From Isoetes taiwanensis (taxonomy: Eukaryota > Streptophyta > Lycopodiopsida > Isoetales > Isoetaceae): a stretch of DNA of 64,000 bases. The notes below the pieces were generated by a model that saw only the letters and a program-made list of their open reading frames with translations, did no database searches and was not told the origin of the DNA. The first letter of the stretch is position 1, and each line of letters starts with the position of its first letter. The translations under genes and the position numbers were made by a program. Of the stretch, positions 44,507 to 56,395 are shown in pieces. The stretch is taken from contig JAJEKV010000085.1 in the NCBI GenBank assembly GCA_021234155.1, positions 1,806,896 to 1,870,895 of the forward strand, written 5' to 3'.

Positions 44507-44842
44507 GCTTCAATCTCAGATATCTCCCTCCTCAGGTGTCCATTTCGAGCGATTTTTGGTGAGTTGGAAAGCCTTTGCAGTACGCTTTTCAAAGTTTATG
44601 GCATCAGGTAATTTTCTCTCTACTTCAGTTCCGAAATTGAGATCATCTATTTCAGCCTCCATGGTTACCGTCAGTTGACGGTGCTTCAATCTCAGATATC
44701 TTCTACCTCGGGTGTCCGGTTTGAGCGATTTCTGGTGCATTGGAAAGCTATTGCAGTAAGCTTTCCAAGGTGTATGGCATCAAGTGTAATTCAGTCCCGT
44801 AATTGGGATCATGCATTTCGGCCTCCATGGTTATCACCGTCG
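44507..44842. repeat. 176-bp tandem duplication
   Basis: Starts GCTTCAATCTCAGATATCT at 44507 and again at 44683. The copies are diverged. Confidence 0.8.
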
Positions 44843-45355
44843 ACATGCAATCTTGCTCTCTGTTTCCTGCTTCTATGGCCTATTCAGCACTGCTTCCTAA
44901 TTGTCATCTCAATTTTCTTGCTCATGCCCTTACTTCCATGGGTTTGTAGAGAACTGTATTATTACAATATTTATTTTATTAGATGCTTTGTGTACATCTC
45001 AAGCTTTGTAGTTTCTAACCAAGAATGAAGGGTTATATCCAGGGCATGATATCTGAAGCAGCCTTCAATTCCACCCCTTTATTATAATCTCTACAGATTA
45101 TGTAAGTCCATCTAAGATGCTTGTCGCATTCAAATATCTCAGAGTGATTAGGTTTGGCATGTGTAGTGCTGAAGTGATCAACGCCTTCCGCTTGCAGTTT
45201 TTTCTTGCCTTCACGACCTCCAGATTCATTCTCTCTCTAGCGCCTAGAGTTCGAGGCAAAATGGAGGCTATAGGAGATCCAGCAGTCGGAACCAGCGCCC
45301 TTCAAGGTTCAGGTATGTTTTTTGTTTTGGTCTCGAGCTAGGCAGGTCTAGGTGC
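44843..45355. other. Unassigned
   Basis: Short open frames only; no gene supported. Confidence 0.5.
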
Positions 45356-45679
45356 ATGCTTGCAATGTCTGTCCTAAGAGATGCATTCTTGGTCTAGGCA
45401 ATGCGGGGAAGGCAAATGGCGTCGCAGTGCCATTTAGCCCATTTATGTTAGTTGCATAGTAGAATACAAATATATACAAGTTTGCAAATCACGGCGCCAT
45501 TTCCATCTCCAGAGCTGTATTGATTTTCTTTCCTTCATGTGCCATTTGCCTGCTTGCAATGTCTGTCCTAAGAAATGCATGCGTGGTTTAGGCTATGTGG
45601 GGAAGGCAAATTGCATCGCAGTGCCATTTAGCCCATTCATGTTAGTTGCACAGTAGAATACAAACATATTCAACAAGTC
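45356..45679. repeat. 194-bp period direct duplication
   Basis: GCTTGCAATGTCTGTCCTAAG at 45358 recurs at 45552 and similarity continues for about 130 bases, including an ATGGCGTCGCAGTGCCATTT palindromic core in the first copy. Confidence 0.8.
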
Positions 45680-45715
45680 TTCAAACAGGAATAAACAAAA
45701 CAACAATACAGCTCG

Positions 45716-45800
45716 GGAGATGGAAATTGCGCCGTTTACATCAACTGACGCCATAGCGCCATTTCACATCGAGTGGCGCCACGACGCCATTTCCATCTCT
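45716..45800. repeat. Palindromes with GGCGCC-type cores
   Basis: GATGGAAATTGCGCC and CGACGCCATTTCCATC face each other around ACGCCATAGCGCCATTT and TGGCGCCACG elements. Confidence 0.65.
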
Positions 45801-46100
45801 AGAGTTGTTTTGTTGTTTTGTTTTCCATTGAAGTGAAGCCATTATTGTACGGGGCACAGCAATGCAGCTCACACTGTGCAGGGCCAACATAAGTCCGACA
45901 ACCAAAAGGCAGGTTGCCTCCTGAGCAGGCTGCCTTGCCTTTGATATCTGGACCGCTAGTCAAGCCTTCTTTCCTTTGAACATCATGGTAGATAAAATCA
46001 TGGGGACCACCGAAAAGAAGGGACTAATGTAGAGGGACAGATGCCATTGGGGTTAGTGGCCCAAGCGTGGAGGGGTTCATCAGAATTCATGTGGTTGATG

Positions 46101-46229
46101 AGTGAAAGTATCGAGTATTCTCAATCTTTCTTTCCCCGCCTCTTTGGGCAATGGTGCTTAGTTCCATTCTAAGTTCCATCGTTCAAAGAGGCGTGAAAGC
46201 AAGATTTGGGAATACACGATGCATTCACT
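46101..46229. repeat. Fold-back hairpin, copy A
   Basis: Left arm AGTGAAAGTATCG...TCAATCTT and right arm AAGATTTGGGAAT...CATTCACT are inverted. The loop includes a second short inverted pair (CGCCTCTTTG, CAAAGAGGCG). Copy B at 46481 is about 380 bp away. Confidence 0.75.
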
Positions 46230-46370
46230 TTGATATAGCTGATGGCTCTCTTTGTTGCTCAGGAGCCTTCTGGATGTAGGGCTTGTGTTGACTCTCTCGA
46301 TGCAAATGGCGCCGCTTGCATAGTGTAAGACGTCTAGTTCTTTGCAAGTTCACCCAACATGCAGCTATCA

Positions 46371-46405
46371 CAATGCAAATGGCGCGCTGGCGCCATTTGC
46401 ATCGT
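46371..46405. repeat. Palindrome with GGCGCC core
   Basis: ATGCAAATGGCGC and GGCGCCATTTGCAT are inverted around GCT. Confidence 0.8.
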
Positions 46406-46480
46406 GAGGTCCATCATAGGTCTGGCAAACACAACGCAGGCCTGTCTTCTGGTTGTTCATCAGAATTTATGTGGTTGATG

Positions 46481-46610
46481 CGTGAAAGCATCGAGTATTC
46501 CCAATCTTTCTTTCCCCGCCTATTTGGGCAATGTAGCTTAGTTACATTCTAAGTTCCATCATTCAAAGAGGCGTAAAAGCAAGATTTGGGAATCCGCGCG
46601 ATGCTTTCAC
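46481..46610. repeat. Fold-back hairpin, copy B
   Basis: Arms 46482-46508 and 46581-46610 pair over about 26 bases (GTGAAAGCATCG, then ATTCCCAATCTT). It is more self-complementary than copy A because changes in one arm are matched in the other. Confidence 0.8.
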
Positions 46611-46776
46611 TTTGATGTTCCGTGATATAACTGATGTATCTATGCATGGACTATAACAACCAGAAGACAGGCCTGCATTCTGGTTGCCTGACTTGTTGCA
46701 TTGTCATAGCTGGATGTCGAGTCTCCACTACTTGCATTTCTAGACGTCAGAAAACAAATGGACATGACAAACAGTG

Positions 46777-46828
46777 CGGCTCTCACGACGCATATGGCGT
46801 CGCGGCACCATATGCGTCGTGAGAGCCG
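46777..46828. repeat. 52-bp near-perfect palindrome
   Basis: Arms of 21 bases (46777-46797 and 46808-46828) are perfectly inverted, with CATATGCGTCG sequence and a 10-base GC-rich loop. Confidence 0.9.
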
Positions 46829-47034
46829 TATTGTTGTTTTCGAGACCGGTTGCCTATGTATGGCAAATGGCACCACAGCGCTATTTGCATTTGAAGAGTT
46901 GCATTTAAGTTTTGTAAACCGTTGAGTTTCGTTATACTTGTCTGATGTGCATCCTTTTGATTTCAACTGTGTTGTGTGCAGAAACAACATTCCAGTCTGA
47001 GAGGACTGTTTTGCTGAATGAAGGGGCCTAGTGC
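46829..47034. other. Unassigned flank of the broken gene
   Basis: Contains one more degenerate palindrome (GCAAATGGCACCACAGCGCTATTTGC at about 46864). Confidence 0.5.
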
Positions 47035-48033
47035 ATGGAAATAATGAGGGTGAGCACTTCTACTCCTTCGGGTTCTAAGGGTGATACTAGAAGAGAGCTG
47101 TGCTTACTTACAAAGGAGATGTCCGACAACACTGAAGATAATTTCCAGTCGGGCATTATCGTGAATATGAGGACAGCTCTCAAGAATGGGCACGAGGACT
47201 GGCTTCGCATAGCTGTTGAGAACACAGAGGACATAAGGATAAATATTTACTATGTGGACTGACGGTTCTATGATCCCACAATGATGTCCGCAAGTATTTC
47301 CAATGTCAGTGGCTCTGCTAAGCGACAGGGATGGGCTCTTCCCTCCTACAAGAGCTTCGAAGACGCAGATATACAAGGCCCTACCGAGATTTTAAGGGGA
47401 TACAACATTCTTCAAAATCGGCTGAACGAGTCGAAGAACTCTCCTTCTTTGGTTGTGAAGGCCTTGAACTCGTAGAATCCACCTCGCTTAGTGGACATTG
47501 CTTGGCTTCGGGCTCAAAAGAAAACGAAGACTCATATTGTCAAGGAGGTTCCTGCTACTAAGGACTCTTCTAATACTGATGAAGAGGTTAAAGTATCAGA
47601 ACCAAAAGCTACAGAAAAACATCGAAAGGAAAAGAAGGATAAGGAGGGGAAGGGAAGCAAGAAGGAAAGGGTTGGAAAGGGAAGCAAGAAGGAGAAGAAA
47701 GGGAAGGGGAAGCAAGAAGGAAAGGATAAGGAGGGGAAGGGAAGCAAGGAGGAGGAGAAAGGAAGAAAGGAAGAGGAGGGGAAGGAAGGCAGTGCAAGGA
47801 AGGAACAGAAAGAAAAAGGAGAGGAGAAAAAAGAGAAGACCAAGAGAAAACATAGGCATGGCACATCAAATGTTGAGGGCACTCCAAAGAAACCAAGAAG
47901 ACGAAGCCCTTGACCTCCTAGTCCACAGCCTAGTCCTCCTGCATTTCTTGTGGGATTTCCATAGCGTGAGGCCACTAGTAGTGGTGGTGTTGCTGGTGGT
48001 GCCACTGCAAGCACATCAGGGAGGGGGGGTACC

Positions 48034-48729
48034 TTGGCACCACAAGTCCAGGGGTCCGCCCCATCTCAATTAATAAAACTGTGGATAGCCGAGCACTTGT
48101 TAGAGGTGCCCCAAGGCCTCAAGGTGGAAAGATCCGAGGAGGAAAAGATTGCAGAAACGACATTGAATAAACTTCATGAGCACCGTCATCTTTTCCCTTT
48201 CGGCATTACGTTTACGAGGAAAATAAACGTGTTCATTTTAATCCAGGGCCCTCCAAATTTGACTTCCAGGCCAAGAAATATGGAACACGCCAAGACTCTG
48301 CTGGAATCTTTCCAGCGTGATCCTCACCCGGTATTCACACCAGCCGATGTCATCCCCTTCCACCCCAACACAAAGAAATTAGTTGCTTGGAAAATAGAGG
48401 ACAATCTCATGGGGATGCACTACTACATAGTAAATGGCAATCACTCGGTACTGGCAGCACAGCTTGTTTGCAGAAAGCTAGGCACTGCAAAGTCCCAGGA
48501 GCAGATGGTCAAAATATACGAGTACCGGTGGTGCCGGGTATTGTCGGGAGAGGTGAACGAGCAGGACTGCCTGCAGCTCAGTTATGAGGTAAATGACATT
48601 GCTGTGAAGACCATCTTCAAAGAACCATTCATTGACAAGATCACTCACCTGAGGCACCAGTACGCACTTTGTGGCAAGCCTGATCCTTCGGGCCGTGGGC
48701 AGACGCGATCGGAACCTTATAAGGTATGA
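48034..48729 (+). CDS. ORF with a possible ParB/sulfiredoxin-like motif
   Basis: 231 residues, the longest open piece of the broken gene. Residues 120-150 read KLVAWKIEDNLMGMHYYIVN, then GNHSVLAAQLVCRKLG, which recalls the G-x-H/R-x-x-A box of the ParB/Srx fold. That resemblance is weak and by eye only. The rest (FPFGITFTRKINVFILIQGP, PVFTPADVIPFHPNTK) would precede this fold. The open frame runs past a good splice donor at 48723/48724, so the true exon probably ends there. Expression is doubtful because flanking exons are broken. Confidence 0.45.
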   Translation: MAPQVQGSAPSQLIKLWIAEHLLEVPQGLKVERSEEEKIAETTLNKLHEHRHLFPFGITFTRKINVFILIQGPPNLTSRPRNMEHAKTLLESFQRDPHPVFTPADVIPFHPNTKKLVAWKIEDNLMGMHYYIVNGNHSVLAAQLVCRKLGTAKSQEQMVKIYEYRWCRVLSGEVNEQDCLQLSYEVNDIAVKTIFKEPFIDKITHLRHQYALCGKPDPSGRGQTRSEPYKV

Positions 48730-48795
48730 TACATCATATGTCGCTATGATGCCATTTTGAAATTCTGCTAGTTATTTTCGTTTTTGTCTTGATAT

Positions 48796-48952
48796 GAAAT
48801 GGCGCCGTGGCGCCATTTGATGTGAAATGACACCGTGGCACCATTTGATATGAAATGGCAGTGTGACGCCATCAAGGCGTCGTTTCATATCAAATGGCGC
48901 CACAACGCCATTTCACATCAAATGGCGCCACGACGCCATTTCATATCGTGAC
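48796..48952. repeat. Cluster of GGCGCC-centred palindromes in a putative intron
   Basis: Six or so alternating units of ATATGAAATGGCGCC and GGCGCCATTTCACAT orientation, with variants TGACACC and TGACGCC, in about 155 bp. Confidence 0.85.
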
Positions 48953-50470
48953 TTGTCTTGACAATAGGTTTCCTTGGGTTCAGTACATAATGAGTTGTAA
49001 GTTTTACCATTGAATTGGCGCTACGACGCCTTTGCATTCCGTTGCTAACAAATGTCCTTTGCATTCAGTGGTACTTGGCTCTAATAGAAGTTACCATGAG
49101 GGGCAGCCTCTAGTCTGTGTCTGGGCCAAAGATATTGACTACTTCAGTCAGACTTATCTGCGGTGCGTCAGAGGCATGCACTATAAGGATTGCAAAATAG
49201 GAGGTGCTTGACGAGAAGGTATACGTTAAGGTCTCCACCGATTACACAGGTGACAACTTCTTCAAGACGAGGGCTAGAGCTCTCAGGACATTATCGTTCT
49301 TGAAGAAGGAAATCTTTGAGTATATCAAGGAAAACTTCCCAAGAAAGTTCACCTCTCTGTTGGATTGTGCCAGGCTTTGACGATGACAGCTTAAAGGCCA
49401 TAGGGACACTGCATAACAAATGGGTCAATGATGGCATTTTCAAGGAGGGAATTTTTGGAAACATACCTCCAGCCTTGGCAAGGGTCATAAGAAACAAAGT
49501 TATTTGAAGAGTTCCGCTACGAGGTTGAGCTCACTGATCGCAGAGGGCAGATCAAATGCACTCCTGTGCCAACCTCTTTGATAGTTCTGGATACGCAAAG
49601 TCTAACTCTAATGTGGGATAAATCGACACTGTCCAATTTCTTTAACACTGCCATCAAGAACAAGACTGCTGATTCTTTCTAGATAGTTTGCTTCGCACGC
49701 CCAGAACACAATTTTGTTGTCTCCTCAGTATTGGATAACCTGGACTCTAGATCCACAATTTATATTGGCATGTATGAGGATGAGTACAAAAATCCAGCAC
49801 CAACAGGGCCGCTGGAATCGCATGCTCTCGTCTACGCCACCAAGATCCAGTCCTCTGCCCTGCCTTTTATCGAAGAGATTGACCTCAGGTTTTCCTATGC
49901 CGATCTTCCACCACTTCCTACTCAAACTGAAGAAGAGGCAGATGGGGAGAGTGGGGCTATGATAGAAAAACTCTTTCGCATCAGATTCAGGTACAGTTGG
50001 CAAGGCTTGCCCGGAGAAATCATAATGAGAAATCAGCTGGGTCTTCCAACCTGTTACCTCTTGCAGAAGCTCGTACAGCCAGGTACATGAGTCTTCGATT
50101 ACTTCTCTTATGGTGCTTTTGGCAGAGCTGCATTGATTCACAAAAGGTTCTGCATCGTGTTCGAACATGATCTGGCCAAATAGCAGTGCCTGAAGGGGAT
50201 TCTTGGTAGGCTAGACCGCGTGCTCAATCCTATCCTGGCTGCAGTCCCTGTGTTCCAGCAGCAAGGTGCTCTTCCTGGAGTTGAGGAACATGCATAAATA
50301 AGCCAAGCAGTGAAATCACCTGAGACTCCTGATGTCGACTACGATGTTATTAAAGAAGCTAAGTTCAACCTCGACAATCTCGATGTAGCTGACCTCACTG
50401 CCCATGTTTTTTATATTTTGATCCCATCAACGGTGCCAGGCCATCTAATCCTATTGCTAGCACTGAGGAG

Positions 50471-50572
50471 CCTGATATAACAGAGAAAGACTTGTAAATT
50501 GTGTACCTCAAACGTAAAAATAATATTTCTTGTATATAAATTTATCGAGCTCATACATTGCTCGTGTCTCCA
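50471..50572. other. Unassigned, 3' of the broken gene
   Basis: AT-rich; nothing recognised. Confidence 0.5.
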
Positions 50573-50780
50573 ACTGTCGATGGATATGTTCTTAACTGTA
50601 ATTTCTGCACTGTCATGTTTCTCTAAGTGTCAATGGATATGTCCTTAACATTAATTTCTGCACTGTCATATTCCTCTAAGTGTCGATGGATATGTTCTTA
50701 ACGGTAATTTCTGCAATGTCATGTTTCTCTAAGTATCGATGGATATGTTCTTAACTGTAATTTCTGCACTGTTATGTTTT
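50573..50780. repeat. Four tandem copies of a ~56-bp unit
   Basis: The unit GTCGATGGATATGTTCTTAA plus TAATTTCTGCACTGTCATG recurs four times with few differences. It is followed by another ATGGCGCC pair (50787 and 50826). Confidence 0.85.
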
Positions 50781-51474
50781 TAATGGCGCCAAATAATGGC
50801 ATTTCACATGCACGAATAAACATAATGGCGCCATAATAGCTCAAAAATTGGTCATAAAACAGACTAGAAAACAATTTCGTCCCTAACTTGAATCAAGAAA
50901 TTTCTCATTTTAATGAAATTGTGCTTTGTTGGAGAAAATAGGAGCTGCAGGCCTAGGAATGACCGGGTCTTCTTCTCGGGTTATATTATCCCATTCAAGT
51001 GCTCCTTGTTTTGCAAAAGCCAGACAGTGAAGATGGCCACGTCGAAGCTCTCGAACTGAATAAACTGTTTTCTAAAATCTTTAGTTGGAACTGAAAGTTT
51101 GGTATTACCGGAGCCGCAATGATCAAATAGCGAGCCATAATGCAAAGCAGCCTCCCGAGTACGGCTGTCAGTCGCTGATTGAATGAAGGATGCGAGGGGA
51201 CAGGGGAGGATCTGGAGAAATGAGAAATGCAGAGTCGATGTGACTGTTGAAAGATCAGCAGGAAATATGAAGCAGAATCTTTGGCAAATCGAAATCGAGA
51301 AAAGAGCCAGAAACTGACATTCAGTGACTAGATAAAACCTTACCTGAGGGTTACTTGGAAACCCTAGTTAGCGCCATTGAGCCCCCCCCAAAGAATATAC
51401 TCGTTTGATGTTAGCATGTGTTAGATGATGCATTTACTAATGTTGTGATGGGATGAATCGTTGCTATCCTTCGG
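50781..51474. other. Unassigned
   Basis: No gene supported; includes two ATGGCGCC motifs. Confidence 0.5.
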
Positions 51475-51688
51475 GGTAGTATTATTATATTTATGTTATA
51501 CTAGTGCTCATAGTAGTATTATTGCTTCTGGGGAAGGAACGGAATGACACCTCCATATCGCTTACTCGAAAGTCTGGCCATTTTAGACTCGAGTTAGATG
51601 TAGGACCCATGCGACGAAGAGCCATTATAGGGGAAAGTCCTTCAGTGTATATGGCATGCAACTGTATATAACACAAGGAGCATCACAA
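51475..51688 (+). repeat. Degenerate LTR relic related to elements 1 and 2
   Basis: Contains CTCGAGTTAGATGTAGGACC, AGGGGAAAGTCCTTCAGTGT and GGAGCATCACAA in the order seen at the 3' end of the element LTRs (GGGTTAGATGGAGGGCCC, GGGGAAAGTCCCCGTATG, GGAGCGTCACA). Confidence 0.5.
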
Positions 51689-51822
51689 CTTTGATGCTCA
51701 AAAACGTTTTGAGGAGGGTTGGAAGGAAGATGCAATAAGAACAGAGCAAAAAGAAGCAGAACGAATGTAAGTATTGTGAGAAACTAGAAAAACTAAAAAA
51801 AAAAAAAATTAAACTGATCCAT

Positions 51823-51941
51823 AGGTTGTCTTGGAAGGCTGTATCAAAAGCCTTGGTGCAATCCACGAATGCAACAAATAAGGATTTATGTGTTCCCATG
51901 ATAGCATCTATGATAGCCCTGAAAGTAACAAAAGTGAGGGG
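51823..51941 (-). pseudogene. LINE reverse transcriptase fragment
   Basis: Minus-strand RAIIDAIMGTHKSLFVAFVD followed by CTKAFDTAFQDNLW matches the second RT block (FVDFxKAFDTV) of LINEs. Only about 40 residues remain. Confidence 0.75.
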
Positions 51942-51952
51942 GAGAGAGAGAG

Positions 51953-52375
51953 ACAAAGAACCCAATAAAAGCTAAACCCAACAAAACCGTATTTTAACTG
52001 AATCAATATAGAATAGTGTAATATATTAGACCGCAGAGTAACAAGAGGGATGGGGCAAAAGCTTAACCCAACAAAACCGTATTTTAACTAAATCAAGTCA
52101 GAAATAGTGCAACATATTAGACCGCAGAATATCTCTTCAATAGTAAATTAAGAATGCATTCAGACAAACAAAAATGATTATTCCCTTCTATGAAGGCAAC
52201 TTCTGTTGTCTAAATACGTCAAAAGTCAAGGCCGTTGTTGTTAGAGAAAGGAGGAGGGGTGGAGGGAGGGAGGGAGAGAGTAGACATAGCAACAACTAAA
52301 CCCAAGAAATCCAAAATTTAACTCAATAAGTATAAAATAGCGATAAAAATATGACCGTAAAATATATCTTCAGAG
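51953..52375. repeat. Three diverged tandem copies
   Basis: The block TAAACCCAACAAAACCGTATTTTAACT...TATTAGACCGCAGA appears at about 51972, 52069 and, weaker, 52295. Confidence 0.7.
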
Positions 52376-53261
52376 CTAATCAACGATAATAAAAAGCAAA
52401 CAAACTAAATTAGTTGCAATCTGCATTACAATCATAGCGAAGAACTAGTTGTTACCCATGCCCAGCCTTTTTAGTATTTATGAATGTAAATAAGTGGTCA
52501 GTAAAATATCACAAATAAATCTATATAAATAAGCAATTATGATTGCGAGATCCCAAAATAAACCATGATATATCCACGGAGGAGCAAATTAATTGTAATC
52601 CTACGATGAATTATCAACAATTGATATTCTAAAATTGCTATTGTAGTTTCTCTGGAAACTTAGATATTTCTAAATTGTTCCAGTAGATATTAGACAATGC
52701 AAAGGGCTTCTAAGCAATGCACATATTTCTTTGAGCCAGATTAGACAATGCAAAGGGCTTCTGAATAATGCACATATTTCTTTGTGCCAACCATCATGTC
52801 TTATATAGATTACAAGAACATTATCCACACAACAACAGCAAGAAAAACATGATAATTCACTACATTTATAGGGGCCATCCATGCATTGCCATGGCCTGTG
52901 AAAAACACATGCTCCCAATGCTCTCCAATGCACGAGGTTGATTGAGCCCAAAAGGAAAACTTTTTGGGTTCTTGTCCCTTTACTTCCACAAATTACTGTT
53001 AGACCTACTATTGGACCAGTTGCCTTAGGAAGAGACTGTCATATGGCAATATGGGCTCCATTAATTGCGTGAGTCATAAATACAATGTTATTTGAATTTA
53101 TAGGGTCAAGTACAATTTACATGTTTTGTTAACATGTTGCCAATATACTGACACCCATGTGAAATATAGATGGCTCGTGTTATATTACATTATCATCATA
53201 ATATAATGGTTCATAGTGGTTGCGTGGAATAAATACATGTCAATTGATTAATATCTTTATG
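52376..53261. other. Unassigned
   Basis: No gene supported. A 46-bp unit (TTAGACAATGCAAAGGGCTTCT) is duplicated at about 52690 and 52741. Confidence 0.55.
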
Positions 53262-53426
<165 letters not shown>

Positions 53427-55607
53427 ATGTCATTGGCAGCATCTATGAGGACATATGAGCAACCGTTTACAATATATTAACATGCTAGCTATCTAGATGG
53501 CATGCATGTGTAATATATTGGGATATCCCACACTTGATATGCCAACATGCTTGAGATGTACTGTGATGTGGCAGTATAGTATATGTTAGTCCTGTACCAC
53601 CAGGCACAGGACTATTCTTAAGCTCCACGCAGCAGGGCAGAAACAAGGGAGTCAAGGGAGTAGGTCAAGCATCTGGTAGCAGACCCATGCCCCCGCCAAA
53701 GGCCACGCAGAAGTCCACGCCCCCGTCAAAGAATAGAGCCAGAATGGACAAATGACGGCCTCCGGGGAGTGCGACCCTAATTTAGCGGGATTCCAGGCAC
53801 TAATGAAGGCACTGCCAGATTCCCTGAAATCATGCATTGATCCAGGAGTTGGTGACCGAGATCTGCCATCTACCGATTTTGGGCCCGAGGCCATTGTACT
53901 ATATATATCAGTAGAGATAGATCTTGAGCTTTTAGATGAGATTTCGGCCTTGTCTCACTTCATTCCTCTCACTTGACAAGAGTTCATTGTATTCTGATCG
54001 ATATTCAAGAAAGTCTTGTTTTCGCACATTTTGTTTCTCTATTTCCTTTTGGATCTCTTTGCAAAGTCCCGCGTGACACTTAGCTAGGATTTCCTTACTT
54101 GATCCAAGGGTCCTCACAGAGGGCTGTCTTGCAGGTGATCCTGAACCCAGACCCTAAACAATATAGGTATCTATACCATACATATTGGAATGTCACGACA
54201 GTAACTTCTATATACAAAAATGGAGAAAAGCACTCTCTGCCTCTTTACCATTTGAATTATCCTAATGGAGTCACTAGAGCCTGGGATGAGGGATCTAGAG
54301 CTAAACATCAAAGATAGGGATCCCTTTTGCTAGGTTGAGATTAGAACCTTGCAAAATCTTGGTCCTACATCAATCTGGAACAGAGATAAATGATTCAAAA
54401 AAGAACAGAGGATACAAAAAAAAAAGAGAATTCCGTAAGATGGGGTCTATAATCGCTGCCAGAGGGTTTTTATCAGTTGGGAACCAGTGGACAATTGACT
54501 ATGTACTCTCTTCACTGCTAAGCTTAGCCACTGTTGCAGCTTGTTTCAGGCAAGCTAAACCAACGAAACAGATTAGTCGCATTTCTCACTGCAAAAAACC
54601 CCAGGGAACCCGCATTTGTTAGAAGAAAGCTTAGCTTATAAACATAAATGGAGACACGACAGATATGGCACTTTCTTTTGGTTCTTCTTTATAGGTGCTT
54701 GCTTTAGGGCAAAAACCGAAAGACAGTGCATGCATCTTCTTTCATGTAACAAGCTTGAAAAAATATTTTCCATCTTATCCATTTCTTGTTGCTTTATCAC
54801 ACAATCTCTTCTCTCGCCTCTATATTACTTTCTCTATTCTTCATGATTCTTTCATGCTCCTCTTTGTCGCTTCTTTGCTCTTTACCGAAACTATATCCTG
54901 CACATTCCGACTTGCATGCAATTGAAATCATTAAAAAAAAAAAAAAAAAAAAAAAAAATTACTATGTAAGCTCCAAAAAAAAAGGGGGTATAACTTGAAT
55001 GAAGGTTACTAGACCAAACCATAGCCTCCATAGCCGCCAGGAGATGCAGAGTGGCATAGAAGCCTAGGGATGCAGAGCGGCATAGGCGCCAAGCGCCATA
55101 GCCGTACACTGCAAGTGGCTGCCAAGCACCATCGCAGATCTCCGCAGAGAAAATGACAAAAAAATGCTTCCAATTTCTATGTTGTGGGGATATGTCCACT
55201 GGTTCCACTTCCCGGTGGGCCAATGACTTGCTTCCGACTATTCTGATCGCGGGTCCCACCGTCCATACAGAAAAGTGGTCCCAGCAAGCCCCCCATATAA
55301 TTTAGAACGACATATGCAACAACATAGAGACTGAGAGGTTGGTTCCGGCTATAGAATAGAAACTGGGGCTCCGATTTTGCTCAAGAGGTAAGCAACAGGT
55401 TCTCCCCAGTTCTGCATAGTGACCTGGAACCGGGTCACTGATTTCAGGACTCGCTCCTAACTCCCATCAGTCGCGGGACCCCCTAGAATCCGCTTCACAA
55501 TTTCCATGCCGCCATACATCACCTCAAACTTAAAAAGTTTTTTCTTGTGCAAATGATAGTTTTAGAATTTGTGAGCAGAATAATAGAATAGAATAGAATA
55601 AAATAGA
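53427..55607. other. Unassigned, possible copia-like LTR remains and an A-run
   Basis: 53585 starts TGTTAGTCCTGTACCACCAG, which has the look of an LTR start, but no partner, primer site or TSD was found. A 29-base A run lies at about 54930-54958. No gene is supported. Confidence 0.4.
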
Positions 55608-56395
55608 TTTTTTAGCGTCCACAGAGACCTACTGGCCTATGGGACTCGAACAAAAAGAGAGCAGCAAGTGTATTACTGACAGGATTAAAAACCCCCGCCC
55701 CGAAGGGTTTTCGAGGGAAAAACCTTAGTAGTAATAAGTATGTTGGCATGCTGTACAATTGTATAGGACAGTTCAATACCATCCCGGAGGACACAACTGA
55801 GTCCGTGCATCCATAACCTCCTGGAGGTATGACCCCAACAAACCCACTGACGCCGTATTCAATAACTCATGCAACGGTTGGCCAGGCACTAGTAATCGAA
55901 CATAATGCTCTCGGATATGGGCAAACGCTGGGCAGATCTGGAGGGCATCCTCAATGGCGCCCTGATGGCAACACTGGCAAAGCCTTTGCTCTCGTGCTTC
56001 CCGAGCCCACATGTCTCAATGTGGAGGCGATGTGCACCCGTGCGAATGGAAACTATAAGTCTGGGCTTCTTCATGGGCAACTAGGTGTACAAGTACTGGT
56101 GTGGACCTCTCGTGAGCCTAGGATTGACTTGCTGCTGATAGTTTGCCAGCTTAACATGCGTCTCTGGAGCATCTGCATCCCAGAGCTTGCGAAGGAAAGT
56201 AGCATCTAGGTACAGCTTAAGTGCCTTGTGATCTTTCTTTGTCCTTACATGCACGCATATGTTTGCCTGTACACCCCAACGTGAGAACCACTGAGCTTGC
56301 TTGTCCTTCCAGCAGGCTTTCAAGCGTTGGGGACCCATTGCCATGGCCAAAGCAAGGTTGAGCAAACATGTATCACCCATAGCGACCACCTTCTG
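55608..56395 (-). mobile_element. 5'-truncated LINE fragment
   Basis: Minus-strand pieces 56395-56081, 56080-55889 and 56012-55773 encode the end of a LINE polyprotein: ACWKDKQAQWFSRWGVQANI, LWDADAPETHVKL, then the Cys/His cluster CQCCHQGAIEDALQICPAF. The putative 3' UTR (55608-55770) shares GTCCACAGAGACC and a hairpin core with the LINE at 2.1 kb. (AATAG)n flanks it at 55580-55605. Confidence 0.82.
55671..55736. other. Conserved hairpin core (copy 3, in LINE 3' UTR)
   Basis: Arms TATTACT and AGTAATA pair around AGGATTAAAAACCCCCGCCC, GAAGGGTTTTCGAGGG and AAAAACC. Confidence 0.65.

Larger units (their letters stand above)
47035..50470 (+). pseudogene. Broken multi-exon gene of unknown function
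   Basis: Open pieces occur in order on the plus strand. 47035-47262 has RTALKNGHEDWLRIAVENTE. 47491-47913 is a Lys/Glu/Gly-rich repeat region. 48034-48729 is the best preserved. A likely intron spans 48724-49068 (AAG|GTATGA to TTCAG). Then pieces follow such as VCVWAKDIDYFSQTYLRCVR (49085-49200), KKEIFEYIKENFP, FEEFRYEVELTDRRGQ and HALVYATKIQSSALPFIEEI up to 50090, with a further part to about 50400. At least four frameshifts or stops break it. The consistent strand and amino-acid-like composition show it was once a protein of several hundred residues. No family is firmly recognised. Confidence 0.6.

Noticed and set aside
47491-47913. Lys/Glu-rich ORF as an independent gene
   Set aside because: Low-complexity GA-rich sequence open in several frames; kept only as part of the broken gene.
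48796-48952. CRISPR-like array
   Set aside because: Repeats alternate in orientation, spacers are not regular, and the context is a plant nuclear genome.
53585-54120. Complete copia LTR or solo LTR
   Set aside because: TGTTAG start only; no matching end, partner, primer site or duplication could be found.
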